Source of the DNA: Candidatus Omnitrophota bacterium | GTDB lineage: Bacteria; Omnitrophota; Koll11; Tantalellales; Tantalellaceae | Direction of reading: 5' to 3' | Length of the DNA stretch: 57,722 nt | Assembly: GCA_015231715.1 (NCBI GenBank) | Contig: JADGBB010000003.1 | Span: 1-57,722, forward strand | Part shown: positions 50,618 to 57,722 of the stretch, in pieces | How positions within the stretch are numbered: the first letter of the stretch is position 1 | Layout: the number at the start of each line of letters is the position of its first letter | Program-made: the position numbers and the translations under genes | Notes under the pieces: model-generated | Told to the model about the DNA's origin: nothing | The model's input: only the letters and a program-made list of their open reading frames with translations | Database searches by the model: none

Positions 50618-52246
50618 ATGTCTGATAAAGATAAACAAGATGCTTTGAAAGAATGCGATGAACAGCTTGAAGGTTTGTTTACGTATTTAGGAAAGTTTTT
50701 ATACGAAAACATAGAAACCAAAGCTCTGGCCTTAAAAGCTTATCCGGGCAGCGAAGAATTTGACGAAAAAATAAAAAAGCTCCTGTATGACGAAATAAAA
50801 GCAGGATCGATACTGCATTTGAGAGGTTCCATTGAACCTTTTACGGCGCTTGTTGTAAAGCTGTTTGAAGCAAAAAAAGTAGTATTATCATTGTCAGAAG
50901 ACGTCGGAGAATTTATATCAATGGCTTCTATTCACATGGGTTCTGAAAGCTATTGTACTGATTCATTGTTAGGCCGGTTCAGAAAAAGAGAAAAAGAACT
51001 GCTGACCCTTATTGATAATAATATGGAGGTTATCAAAAATATTATGAGAATTAAACAAGATAAACTAAAGGACAAACTTGAAGTTAATGTTTTATCTGCC
51101 GAAGAAAAAACATTCTTAAAACAATCAGGCAAAGATATAGACAGGATAACAAGTGATGTGAATTCTCTGGTCAAGGAAACAAAAGTTCTTTTTAGAAGCA
51201 TCAAAGAATCATATGATAAAGATCTTGAAAATTGCAAAAATATTTTGAAAGCAAGAACAGTCAAGGAAGAATCGCCGGAAATAAATGAAGAGCCCGTAGT
51301 TCACGATGAAGCTGAAGTTACTTGCGAATGCGTCAATAAAAAGACGATCGATACGGAAAAAGATACTGCTGAAGAAGTTTTTACAGAAGACCCAGAAATG
51401 GAAGATGAAATTTCTAAGGTGGAAGATATATATGCCGAAGACGGTTCGGAAGATAATGAAATTGAAGATTTTGAGGAAGAGAATGAAGTAACTCATGCTG
51501 AGGGGCATTCATTTGAACAGCGAGGACAGGGGCTTATGGATGCTGCCGCCAGAAGGCTCAATAGAATGGATATATCGGCATCTGATAAATTTGATGTTAT
51601 TAATACCGTATACAATAATTTGCCGGACACAGCACCTGATTTTTTAATAGACATCATAGTTGAAGCTGATATACCTTTAAAAAAACAGCTTTTAGAAGTT
51701 ATCAGGCATATGGAAGAAAACAGAATAGTTGAATTGTATCGCCGGATGGTTTTGTGCGAATTACCGTTTCTGAGAATACACGGAATAATAGGGCTGAGCA
51801 GGCTAAAGGTAGACAATGCCAAGAATGTTATTATTTCGGCTGTTGATGATCCAAACGCCACTGTACGAAGGCTTGTAGCGAATTTTCTTGAGTGTTCAGC
51901 CAGCGTGTCTGAAATGACGGCCATAATTAAATTATCAAGCGATTCCGATGAGACGGTAGCAAGGGTGGCCATAAGAAAGATGGGAAGAGCAAAACTGAAC
52001 AGAGTAGCATTAATAAACCTAATTCCTAAACTGCTTCACAGCGACATTATAATCCGCAAAGAAGCGATAAATGCCCTTAAGGATATCACAGGTACTGACC
52101 TTGGATATAATTTTTCTGCAAGCGAAGACAAAAGAAGAGAGGCGGTAGCTAGATGGGAAGAGCTTTGGGAGAACAATGAATCTAATCCAAATTTTATTAA
52201 AGACCTAAAAAGCATAATTAAAGAGCACAGAAAGACAAATAAATGA
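50618..52246 (+). CDS. HEAT-repeat protein with helical N-terminus and acidic linker
   Basis: 542 residues. The N-terminus (EGLFTYLGKFLYENIETKAL) recalls the LGxxxY domain of the neighbouring HEAT protein. A helical region to about 215, an acidic linker (230-290, many Glu/Asp), then HEAT repeats (FLRIHGIIGLSRLKVDNAKNVI, ATVRRLVANFLE, ETVARVAIRKMGRAKLN, IIRKEAINALKDITG). The end, REAVARWEELWENNE, is a typical cap after a HEAT domain. It overlaps the next gene by 4 bp. It is probably a second scaffold in the same assembly. Confidence 0.7.
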   Translation: MSDKDKQDALKECDEQLEGLFTYLGKFLYENIETKALALKAYPGSEEFDEKIKKLLYDEIKAGSILHLRGSIEPFTALVVKLFEAKKVVLSLSEDVGEFISMASIHMGSESYCTDSLLGRFRKREKELLTLIDNNMEVIKNIMRIKQDKLKDKLEVNVLSAEEKTFLKQSGKDIDRITSDVNSLVKETKVLFRSIKESYDKDLENCKNILKARTVKEESPEINEEPVVHDEAEVTCECVNKKTIDTEKDTAEEVFTEDPEMEDEISKVEDIYAEDGSEDNEIEDFEEENEVTHAEGHSFEQRGQGLMDAAARRLNRMDISASDKFDVINTVYNNLPDTAPDFLIDIIVEADIPLKKQLLEVIRHMEENRIVELYRRMVLCELPFLRIHGIIGLSRLKVDNAKNVIISAVDDPNATVRRLVANFLECSASVSEMTAIIKLSSDSDETVARVAIRKMGRAKLNRVALINLIPKLLHSDIIIRKEAINALKDITGTDLGYNFSASEDKRREAVARWEELWENNESNPNFIKDLKSIIKEHRKTNK

Positions 52247-52554
52247 GCAATGAAAAAAATAAAACTGTTAGCGTAATTAAAAATACAGCTAGTGAAATTA
52301 AGAGATCTTTTCGGGAAAGATCGGAAGAGGTAGCAGATCTTATCGTTAACGAAAAAGGCATTTCAAAAGAGGAAAGAAACAAGCTGCTAAAAAAAGAAAC
52401 TCTTGATACTTTTAAAGATCTTTTCGGCAGTGTTAAAAAAAATTTCGGCCAGCTAACATTCAAAAGCTTAACCAAAGACCTGTCTTTCGGTCTTGGTAAA
52501 GTGACTGGGTCAGTTAAGGCATCCTGCAAATCAGTTATAAAGGAGCTTTTTTAA
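52243..52554 (+). CDS. small basic helical protein
   Basis: 103 residues, start overlapping the HEAT gene (ATGA), stop overlapping the start of the next (TAATG). The N-terminal helix (TASEIKRSFRERSEEVADLIVNEKG) resembles a phasin/polyhydroxyalkanoate-type amphipathic helix. The C-terminus (FGLGKVTGSVKASCKSVIKELF) repeats the Gly-Lys-Val patch seen in the 50090 protein. I recognise no family. Confidence 0.55.
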   Translation: MSNEKNKTVSVIKNTASEIKRSFRERSEEVADLIVNEKGISKEERNKLLKKETLDTFKDLFGSVKKNFGQLTFKSLTKDLSFGLGKVTGSVKASCKSVIKELF

Positions 52555-52733
52555 TGAAAAAAATATCCGGATCTGATTATTGTGAACTTGGAAAACTTTT
52601 TTATGACTATTTTTCCGATAAAAAAATTGAAGTAACCGTAGATTCTAACAAAGAAGACCTGGAGATGGAACTCGAAAGAATAACAGGTCTGATAGATTAC
52701 ATAAAAGTAAAAAAGACTAAACTTAGTGAGTAA
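52554..52733 (+). CDS. 59-residue protein related to the HEAT-protein N-terminal domain
   Basis: A short gene starting on the stop of its neighbour, with AAAGGAG 13 bases upstream. The product (ISGSDYCELGKLFYDYF, then EDLEMELERITGLIDYIKV) has the same two-helix pattern as residues 20-70 of the 48709 protein: LG-x3-Y-D then a helix ending in [10 protein letters not shown]. It is a free-standing copy of that domain and could cap or compete with it. Coupled overlap and good codon structure support a real gene. Confidence 0.6.
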   Translation: MKKISGSDYCELGKLFYDYFSDKKIEVTVDSNKEDLEMELERITGLIDYIKVKKTKLSE

Positions 52734-52779
52734 AAAAACAAAAACTTAAAGCCATTCAAAATAAGAATTGCTTCTTGTA

Positions 52780-52807
52780 TTGACTTTAAGCAAAGTTGCA
52801 TTATAAT
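52780..52807 (+). promoter_or_regulatory. sigma-70 promoter of the second half of the scaffold cluster
   Basis: TTGACT at 52780-52785, 16-bp spacer, TATAAT at 52802-52807, about 70 bp before ATG 52878. It probably drives the genes from 52878 to the actin-like gene. Confidence 0.7.
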
Positions 52808-52877
52808 TTAGATATATTAGTATCAGATGTTTTAACGGAAGAATACAATTTTAAACAATAATAACGATAGGAGAATC

Positions 52878-53936
52878 ATGCAAGCAGCACAAAAGACCTG
52901 CATAGAGTCGGCTACTATCGGTACTATGAAACTTTGTGGTGTTGTAACAAAGCATATTACCGAAGGTTTTTATACAGTGGCTCCTTTTATGAGACCCAGA
53001 AAACGAATTGTTAAGCAGGTTAAACCTGAAGTAGTTACTAAATCGGTAATAAAAGAAGTACCTAAAGTAGTTCCGGAAGTATCGATAAAGCCGGTTATAC
53101 GTGAAACAATAGCTGAAAAAGCGGTGCCAAAAGTAGAAATAAAAAAAAGTTTCACCCAAGAGGCCGCAAAAACCGCTGACATTGAAAAAAATATTGAAGA
53201 AATGTTAGATAGTAATCCGGGTTATTTTGATAAGATGTTTTCGGGGATTACCTTTAACAGTAAGATAGAAAAAGTGCAGGCAGAAATATATGTAAAAGAC
53301 TTCATGTCAAAAATATCGTCGGTAAGAGAAAAAGCTCTTACACAGTTAAAAAAAATGCCGAAAGAAATTTCTTCAAAAATATTGATAAGTCTTTTAAAAG
53401 AGAAAAACGACGTTTTACAGCTTGGAGAGCTGCTTAATACTATCGCATCAATGAATGATGACTGCAGTTTAGACAGGAAAATATTTACTGAGTATCTTGA
53501 AAACGAAAACTTATCAATACGAATGGCGGCACTCAGAGGTATCGTAAAATATAAGGATGACGAAAGTTTCGATATTCTTTCTAAGTTTGCTAAAAATGAT
53601 GTTGCTGAAATAAGAAGGCAGGCATTAAATTTACTATACTGGACATACGGAAACAAATGTATTTCTATGGTTATGATGCATTTGCACGATATTGACAATA
53701 ACGTCAGAATGACTGCGATGCAAATAGCCAGCTCTATTAAGATCATTACTGCGGTATCGCCGCTTATAACGTACTTAAGCGATCCCAGTATAGAAATTCA
53801 AAAAAGTGCTAATGAAGCGCTGAAAAAGATAACGAATAAAGATTTCGAATTCAACGCTAAAGATTCCGAAAAAAATAAAAAAGAAGCCATAGAACAGTGG
53901 CGTTTCTGGTGGCGGGATAATCAGGTAAAAAAATAA
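52878..53936 (+). CDS. HEAT-repeat protein with hydrophobic N-terminus and Lys/Val/Pro linker
   Basis: 352 residues. The N-terminus (ATIGTMKLCGVVTKHITEGFYTVAPFM) is a hydrophobic-basic patch like those of the small neighbours. A linker of repeated VxKxVxPEV units (35-95) follows. HEAT repeats cover about 130-320 (VREKALTQLKKMP, SIRMAALRGIVKY, EIRRQALNLLYW, NVRMTAMQIASSI, EIQKSANEALKKITN), ending with the cap EAIEQWRFWWRDN. It has the same build as the 50618 product. Probably a scaffold or adaptor. Confidence 0.7.
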   Translation: MQAAQKTCIESATIGTMKLCGVVTKHITEGFYTVAPFMRPRKRIVKQVKPEVVTKSVIKEVPKVVPEVSIKPVIRETIAEKAVPKVEIKKSFTQEAAKTADIEKNIEEMLDSNPGYFDKMFSGITFNSKIEKVQAEIYVKDFMSKISSVREKALTQLKKMPKEISSKILISLLKEKNDVLQLGELLNTIASMNDDCSLDRKIFTEYLENENLSIRMAALRGIVKYKDDESFDILSKFAKNDVAEIRRQALNLLYWTYGNKCISMVMMHLHDIDNNVRMTAMQIASSIKIITAVSPLITYLSDPSIEIQKSANEALKKITNKDFEFNAKDSEKNKKEAIEQWRFWWRDNQVKK

Positions 53937-53952
53937 GGTAAAGGAGTTAAAG

Positions 53953-54150
53953 ATGGCTATTGTAGAGAAAAGTATATTAATTACCGCGGGAGTTATTTTC
54001 GTAGGTCTTGTAGGTTACAAGATCGTAAAGAAAAAAAATCCTAAACTGATCGATGACGCGAAAGTATCCTTAGATAAGGTAAAATTAAAAACAGACAAGA
54101 TCATATCATCGGCTAAGAATGCGTTTCGTGAAGGGTATGCTAGCGCATAA
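53953..54150 (+). CDS. 65-residue membrane-anchored YtxH-like protein
   Basis: Ribosome site AAGGAG, 16 bp after the HEAT gene. An N-terminal membrane helix (SILITAGVIFVGLVGYKIV) is followed by an amphipathic Lys-rich helix (DDAKVSLDKVKLKTDKIISSAKNAFREGYASA). The anchor-plus-helix plan is that of YtxH/gas-vesicle-associated proteins. The ending AFREGYASA parallels SFKSGYNS in the 50090 protein. Confidence 0.6.
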   Translation: MAIVEKSILITAGVIFVGLVGYKIVKKKNPKLIDDAKVSLDKVKLKTDKIISSAKNAFREGYASA

Positions 54151-54191
54151 AACAAGCTGTAAAAGATCAGCAAATAAAAGAGGAGAGCTAT

Positions 54192-54551
54192 ATGCCTACT
54201 AAAAAGGTGGCTGCGTATAAAAAATGTTCTGTTTCAGGGTGCCGTAAAAAGGCATTGGAAGGCGGTAAATGTAAATTGCACGGCGGAACATCGTCGCTGA
54301 TCCAGAAACCGGCAAAAAAAACCGAAGTAAAAAAGAACAAGATAATTAAAGCTAAAGAAATAAAGCCGGTCGCAAAAATCAATGTTTCCTCACCTGCTAT
54401 AACGCTTAAACCGGTAGCGCCTATTGTTCTTGACACTAAGAAAATAAAAAATAAAACGGCTAAAAATAATGATGCTGTTATGAATAAGTTTTTATTTAAA
54501 ACAGGCGCTTGTGTTGCAAAGATACAAAAAATATTTGTTGCAGAGAAATAG
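54192..54551 (+). CDS. small protein with Cys/His zinc-knuckle-like motif
   Basis: 119 residues, ribosome site AGGAGAG. The N-terminus KCSVSGCRKKALEGGKCKLHGG has a C-x4-C-x9-C-x2-H pattern that could bind zinc. A basic Pro/Val linker follows. The C-terminal helix (NKFLFKTGACVAKIQKIFVAEK) is hydrophobic-basic like the patches in neighbouring proteins. No function is known; nucleic-acid or protein binding is possible. It lies 12 bp before parA. Confidence 0.55.
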   Translation: MPTKKVAAYKKCSVSGCRKKALEGGKCKLHGGTSSLIQKPAKKTEVKKNKIIKAKEIKPVAKINVSSPAITLKPVAPIVLDTKKIKNKTAKNNDAVMNKFLFKTGACVAKIQKIFVAEK

Positions 54552-54563
54552 AAAAGGAAATTA

Positions 54564-55373
54564 ATGAGACGAATAGTAGTAGCAAATCAAAAAGGCGGAG
54601 TTGCAAAAACAACAACGTCGTTGAATTTAGCGGCTGAGCTTTCAAGAGCAGGAAAAAAAGTTTTGCTTATCGATATGGATCCGCAGCATTCGGCTACATC
54701 GGCGATATTTGGTAATGCCAACTTTGAGTACACCATATACAATGTTTTGGTAGAAAGAATGGATATTAAAGATGTAGTACAGTATTCCGAAAATTTCGGG
54801 ATAGATGTTGTTCCAAGCGACATAGGTTTGTCGGGTGCTTCTATGCGAATATCCGAGCAAATAGGCAGAGAAAAAGTTCTGTATCATTACACAAGAGAAT
54901 TACCTAACTATGATTTTGTTATAATTGACGCTCCCCCCTCTTTAGGTCTTTTAACAATTAATGCTTTGACGGCATGCGAAGAATTATTGGTACCGATATG
55001 TCCGGACTTTTTCTCGCTTAAAGGAATTAAACTCCTTGAAGAAGTTGTGTCGAATGTTAAGGTTGGATTGGAGTCGCAGATCGAGCTTTTGGGAGTTGTT
55101 ATAACGCGTTACAGAGAAAGAGTTGTTACCGGAGAAGCAAAGAATGCCATACAGACATATTTTGGTCAATGGGTTTTCGACGCGATAATTCCGGAAAATA
55201 TAACACTGGAAGAAGCGCATAACGCGCATTTGCCGGTGTATAAATATGATAAAAGTTCAAAAGGTGCAATAGCATACGCAAATTTAGCCAAGGAGGTTAT
55301 AAATGGTAAGTCCAAAGGCAGGAAAAAACCAGCCGCAAAGAAAAAACTCAACAAAAGAAAAACTAATAGATAA
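54564..55373 (+). CDS. ParA/Soj-type partition ATPase
   Basis: 269 residues. The deviant Walker A is KGGVAKTTT (Lys 10, Lys 15), followed by IDMDPQHSATSA, IIDAPPSLGLLT (Walker B) and PICPDFFSLKGI. This is the ParA/Soj fold that forms ATP-dependent dimers on the nucleoid and moves plasmids, chromosome origins or protein cargo. No parB or parS site follows; the next gene is a coiled-coil protein. Orphan ParAs of this sort position carboxysomes, chemoreceptor arrays or other cargo. The last 20 residues (Lys/Arg-rich) are encoded in the overlap with the next gene. Confidence 0.9.
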   Translation: MRRIVVANQKGGVAKTTTSLNLAAELSRAGKKVLLIDMDPQHSATSAIFGNANFEYTIYNVLVERMDIKDVVQYSENFGIDVVPSDIGLSGASMRISEQIGREKVLYHYTRELPNYDFVIIDAPPSLGLLTINALTACEELLVPICPDFFSLKGIKLLEEVVSNVKVGLESQIELLGVVITRYRERVVTGEAKNAIQTYFGQWVFDAIIPENITLEEAHNAHLPVYKYDKSSKGAIAYANLAKEVINGKSKGRKKPAAKKKLNKRKTNR

Positions 55374-56133
55374 TCCGTTGCTGCAGTCAACGTTAAAGTC
55401 TACAAGAAGATTCGGTAATGGTATGGCAAATAGCTTTGTCGAAGAAAAAAGGAATACGCCTGTTACGTCGATGAAACCGATACCCGGTTATTTGATGTCT
55501 ACGGAAGAAGAAAAACTGAGTGTTTTTGAGATAATTTCGGATCTTGAAAAACAGCTAGACGCGGCATTCAGCATGAAAGAATCACAAGAGATAGAAATAA
55601 AAGAGCTTAAGGAACAGTTAAATTCTATCAATGAAACTGTCGGATCTCTTGAAAATAAAGTTAAAGAGCAAAAATCGGCTCTTATATCACAGGAAGAACT
55701 CAGCGCAGAACTAGATTTTCTTGAAAACGAAAGATTCGAAGCCAGCGAAAAAATAAAAGAACTTGAAACAAATGTTGAACAAAAAGAAGCTGTTATAAAA
55801 AAATATGAAGAAAAAGTAAATGAGTACGAGAATGCAGTAATGGTTCGTGATACCAGAATAGAGCAGATAGAATTAGAGCTTAACAGCACTAATCGTACGG
55901 TTCAGAGCTTTCAGAATCAGATCTCTTTGCTTGAAGAGGAAAAGGAAGAGCTTGAAGCTAAGATCGATATAATTGAAGCAGAAAAAGAAGAAGAAAAACA
56001 AGTCAAGGAAAAGAAAACTAAAGAACTGGAAAAAGCAAAACAAAGCCTTGATGAAATACGTTTGATGTTGGCCGATACTAGGTCCAGGGTCAGAGAACAG
56101 TATTATAAAAAAAATCGTCCTGGTAAAAAATAA
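55303..56133 (+). CDS. long coiled-coil protein
   Basis: 276 residues, starting 71 bp inside parA in another frame, with AGGAGG in the parA coding sequence. A basic N-terminal region (PKAGKNQPQRKNSTKEK, then RFGNGMANSFVEEK) could be the ParA-stimulating segment, as ParA partners often use a basic N-terminus. Residues 75-265 are continuous heptads (SDLEKQLDAAFSMKE, ELEEQLNSINETVGSLENKV-type repeats, LEEEKEELEAKIDIIEAEKE). It is probably an adaptor between ParA and the cargo, or a filament. Confidence 0.75.
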   Translation: MVSPKAGKNQPQRKNSTKEKLIDNPLLQSTLKSTRRFGNGMANSFVEEKRNTPVTSMKPIPGYLMSTEEEKLSVFEIISDLEKQLDAAFSMKESQEIEIKELKEQLNSINETVGSLENKVKEQKSALISQEELSAELDFLENERFEASEKIKELETNVEQKEAVIKKYEEKVNEYENAVMVRDTRIEQIELELNSTNRTVQSFQNQISLLEEEKEELEAKIDIIEAEKEEEKQVKEKKTKELEKAKQSLDEIRLMLADTRSRVREQYYKKNRPGKK

Positions 56134-56145
56134 AAGGAGTTAGTT

Positions 56146-57255
56146 ATGGCAGCTAAAGTTAAAGGATTAGATGTTGGAACAATGAATTTAGCCGGCGCGA
56201 CTATGGAAGATGACGGCAGTATCGGCATTAAGCTGATAAGGCATACTTTTCTTGATGTGGAGGTTAATGCTTTTACAAAAAAAATGCTTCAGCAGCAGAA
56301 AGTTAAATACGCTGAGCTTGGGAACAAAGTTTATGTTCTTGGCGATGCTGCTTTTGATCTGGCGAACATAATGAACAAAACAGTCAGGCGCCCGATGAAA
56401 GACGGCGTTATGAGCCCTAAAGAAGCTGACGCTGTACCTATTTTCGGTTTATTGGTAGAGGCTGTTATAGGAAGAGCAGAGCAGCCCGGGATTCCTTGTT
56501 ACTATTCTGTTCCCGCTGAACCTGTTGACGCTGATTTCAATGTTGTATACCATTCGAGTGTCATAGCAGGAGCCTTAAAAAATCTGGGATACGCTCCTAA
56601 AGAGATGAATGAAGGGCACGCAGTTGTATTCAGCGAATTAGCTGAGGAAGATTTTACCGGTATCGGTATATCATGCGGCGGAGGAATGGTCAATGTCTGC
56701 GTTAGTTATAAAACAATCCCGGCAGTAGCGTTTTCAACAAGCCGTGCAGGTGACTGGATCGATAAAAACGTCGCGCAAGTTTTGGGTATAAAATCTAACA
56801 GAGCTACAGCAATAAAGGAGAAAGGAATAAACCTTTATGCGCCGAAAAACCGCGAAGAGGAAGCAGTAGCGATTTATTACAGAAACCTTATTTCTTATAC
56901 GCTGGAAAATATAAAGAGAAAGTTTGAGACAGCCGAACAAGTCCCTCATTTTCCTGATCCGGTACAAATAGTTTGTTCAGGCGGAACATCAATGATAGGC
57001 GGTTTTGTTGACGTTTTCAAAGAAGAACTTGCTAAAAGCAGTTTTCCGATAGACATTAAAGATGTACGTCTTGCGGAAGAGCCGCTTCATGCGACAGCAA
57101 AAGGTTGTTTGCTTGCTGCCCTTACAGAAATGGGAGATGAAGAAGCACAGGCCGAACCTATTAAGGTCTCTGAGCCGAAAGCTGAGAAAGCTACAGAACC
57201 TGTGAAAGAAAAACCGGCTGCTGGGATTGAGCCCGTGAAAAGAGTTGACGAATAA
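56146..57255 (+). CDS. actin-like ATPase (MreB/MamK/ParM superfamily)
   Basis: 369 residues, 12 bp after the coiled-coil gene. KGLDVGTMNLA is the phosphate-1 loop, GIGISCGGGMVNVCV phosphate-2, and VCSGGTSMIGGFVDVF the adenosine loop. GNKVYVLGDAAFDLAN and RRPMKDGVMSPKEADAV resemble the N-terminal subdomain of MamK and other MreB-like proteins. The amphipathic N-terminal membrane helix of MreB is missing. The Glu/Pro/Lys-rich tail (from about 335) is unusual. It likely forms filaments. It does not look like DnaK or FtsA. Confidence 0.75.
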   Translation: MAAKVKGLDVGTMNLAGATMEDDGSIGIKLIRHTFLDVEVNAFTKKMLQQQKVKYAELGNKVYVLGDAAFDLANIMNKTVRRPMKDGVMSPKEADAVPIFGLLVEAVIGRAEQPGIPCYYSVPAEPVDADFNVVYHSSVIAGALKNLGYAPKEMNEGHAVVFSELAEEDFTGIGISCGGGMVNVCVSYKTIPAVAFSTSRAGDWIDKNVAQVLGIKSNRATAIKEKGINLYAPKNREEEAVAIYYRNLISYTLENIKRKFETAEQVPHFPDPVQIVCSGGTSMIGGFVDVFKEELAKSSFPIDIKDVRLAEEPLHATAKGCLLAALTEMGDEEAQAEPIKVSEPKAEKATEPVKEKPAAGIEPVKRVDE

Positions 57256-57280
57256 ATACTTAATTTTATTTTAACGCCAA

Positions 57281-57309
57281 ATTCTGAGGACTTTAAATGT
57301 CCTCAGAAT
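57281..57309 (+). repeat. hairpin after the actin-like gene
   Basis: ATTCTGAGGAC pairs with GTCCTCAGAAT around a 7-base loop, within outer CGCC/GGCG. It has no T run, so it is a weak terminator or an RNA-processing or stability element. Confidence 0.6.
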
Positions 57310-57348
57310 AACGGCGATAACAAGATAATCAATCAAAACAAACTATGT

Positions 57349-57722
57349 ATGGGCAGAGAAGAATATCAAAATTACGAAGACGAAATTTTCCGCATCAGGG
57401 AAAAACTTTCCCGCATAAATGAAAAAGTAAAAAGATACTCCAGCTTAATAAATCCAAACGGCGTATTCGATGTAGATCCAAATGATAATAGGGACCTTGA
57501 AGACGAGGATACCCTTGAGGATATGCATTCTAAACTTTCTAGTATAAATTCACAAATAAAAAAAAGAGTAGCATCAGGCAAGATCAGGCAGCCCATTCAA
57601 GTACCGAATGATGAGGACGAAAATTCTGAGCCCGAAAAACCTTCCCGCAGAAGAGTTTCGTCTGATCTCACAAACATCCGTGATATTTTAAAACGATCCG
57701 GTGAAATAAATGAAGACGAAGA
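57349..57722 (+). CDS. charged coiled-coil protein, 5' part
   Basis: Open to the right edge; 124 residues visible from ATG 57349, without a strong ribosome site. The protein is highly charged and has three related helices separated by acidic linkers: IFRIREKLSRINEKVK, MHSKLSSINSQIKKRV and LTNIRDILKRSGEINE. Each follows the pattern I/M-x-x-K/I-L-S-x-I-N. This is an internal repeat of a small binding helix. No family is recognised. It continues the cytoskeletal-type cluster. Confidence 0.65.
   Translation, partial: MGREEYQNYEDEIFRIREKLSRINEKVKRYSSLINPNGVFDVDPNDNRDLEDEDTLEDMHSKLSSINSQIKKRVASGKIRQPIQVPNDEDENSEPEKPSRRRVSSDLTNIRDILKRSGEINEDE

Overview
The window (about 36% G+C by eye) looks like a chromosomal segment of an uncultured anaerobic bacterium. 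It carries an electron-bifurcating type [FeFe] hydrogenase with its whole maturation set, a Rex redox repressor, citrate synthase and acetate kinase-like genes. No rRNA, ribosomal protein or complete tRNA gene is present, so placement is weak. The gene style would fit Omnitrophota, Elusimicrobiota or a similar lineage, but this is only an impression.

Layout. 1-4745 is a defence or mobile-type stretch: the end of a class 3 lipase gene, a PD-(D/E)XK nuclease-like protein coupled to an RNase J-like metallo-beta-lactamase protein, an excisionase-like HTH protein, and a Panacea antitoxin with a RelE/ParE-like toxin. 4800-12930 holds a STAS protein and then a MarR-controlled block: a broken marR, a lysophospholipid transport and re-acylation fusion (LplT-PlsC-Aas), an alpha/beta hydrolase, and a secreted VIT/VWA protein overlapping a rhombosortase-like rhomboid protease. 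Both transcription units of this block start with the same palindromic operator. 12931-14980 is gene-poor. It holds a HEPN/nucleotidyltransferase toxin-antitoxin pair between two near-identical 41-bp hairpin repeats, plus a tRNA-like remnant. 14980-27285 contains a large radical SAM protein, citrate synthase, the ABC-F protein Uup, an XRE-cupin regulator, an overlapping trio (M20-like protein, acetate kinase, degenerate acetate kinase paralogue), a lipoprotein and a transglutaminase-like protein.

27312-42365 is the hydrogenase region. Rex sits behind a perfect Rex box, followed by a Cache-HAMP histidine kinase, a response-regulator receiver fused to the NuoE/HydC-type subunit, HndB-like, HydB, HydA and a second free receiver. 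Then come an IS1182-like element nested inside a REP-like palindrome, a TM1266-type protein, aspartase, HydF, HydG and a frameshifted HydE. The kinase and two receivers point to phosphorelay control tied directly to the hydrogenase, in addition to Rex sensing NADH/NAD+.

42337-46673 has an orphan substrate-binding protein divergent from a HAMP-less chemoreceptor, a GIY-YIG protein, an NDH-2-like flavoprotein and DoxX. 46785-57722 is the least explained part: an exported Lys/Ala-rich protein, a J-domain protein, three HEAT-repeat proteins, several small amphipathic or membrane-anchored proteins, a ParA ATPase, a coiled-coil protein, an actin-like ATPase and the start of another charged coiled-coil protein. 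The combination of ParA, an actin-like filament protein, coiled coils and HEAT scaffolds suggests an undescribed intracellular positioning or compartment system. It continues past the right edge.
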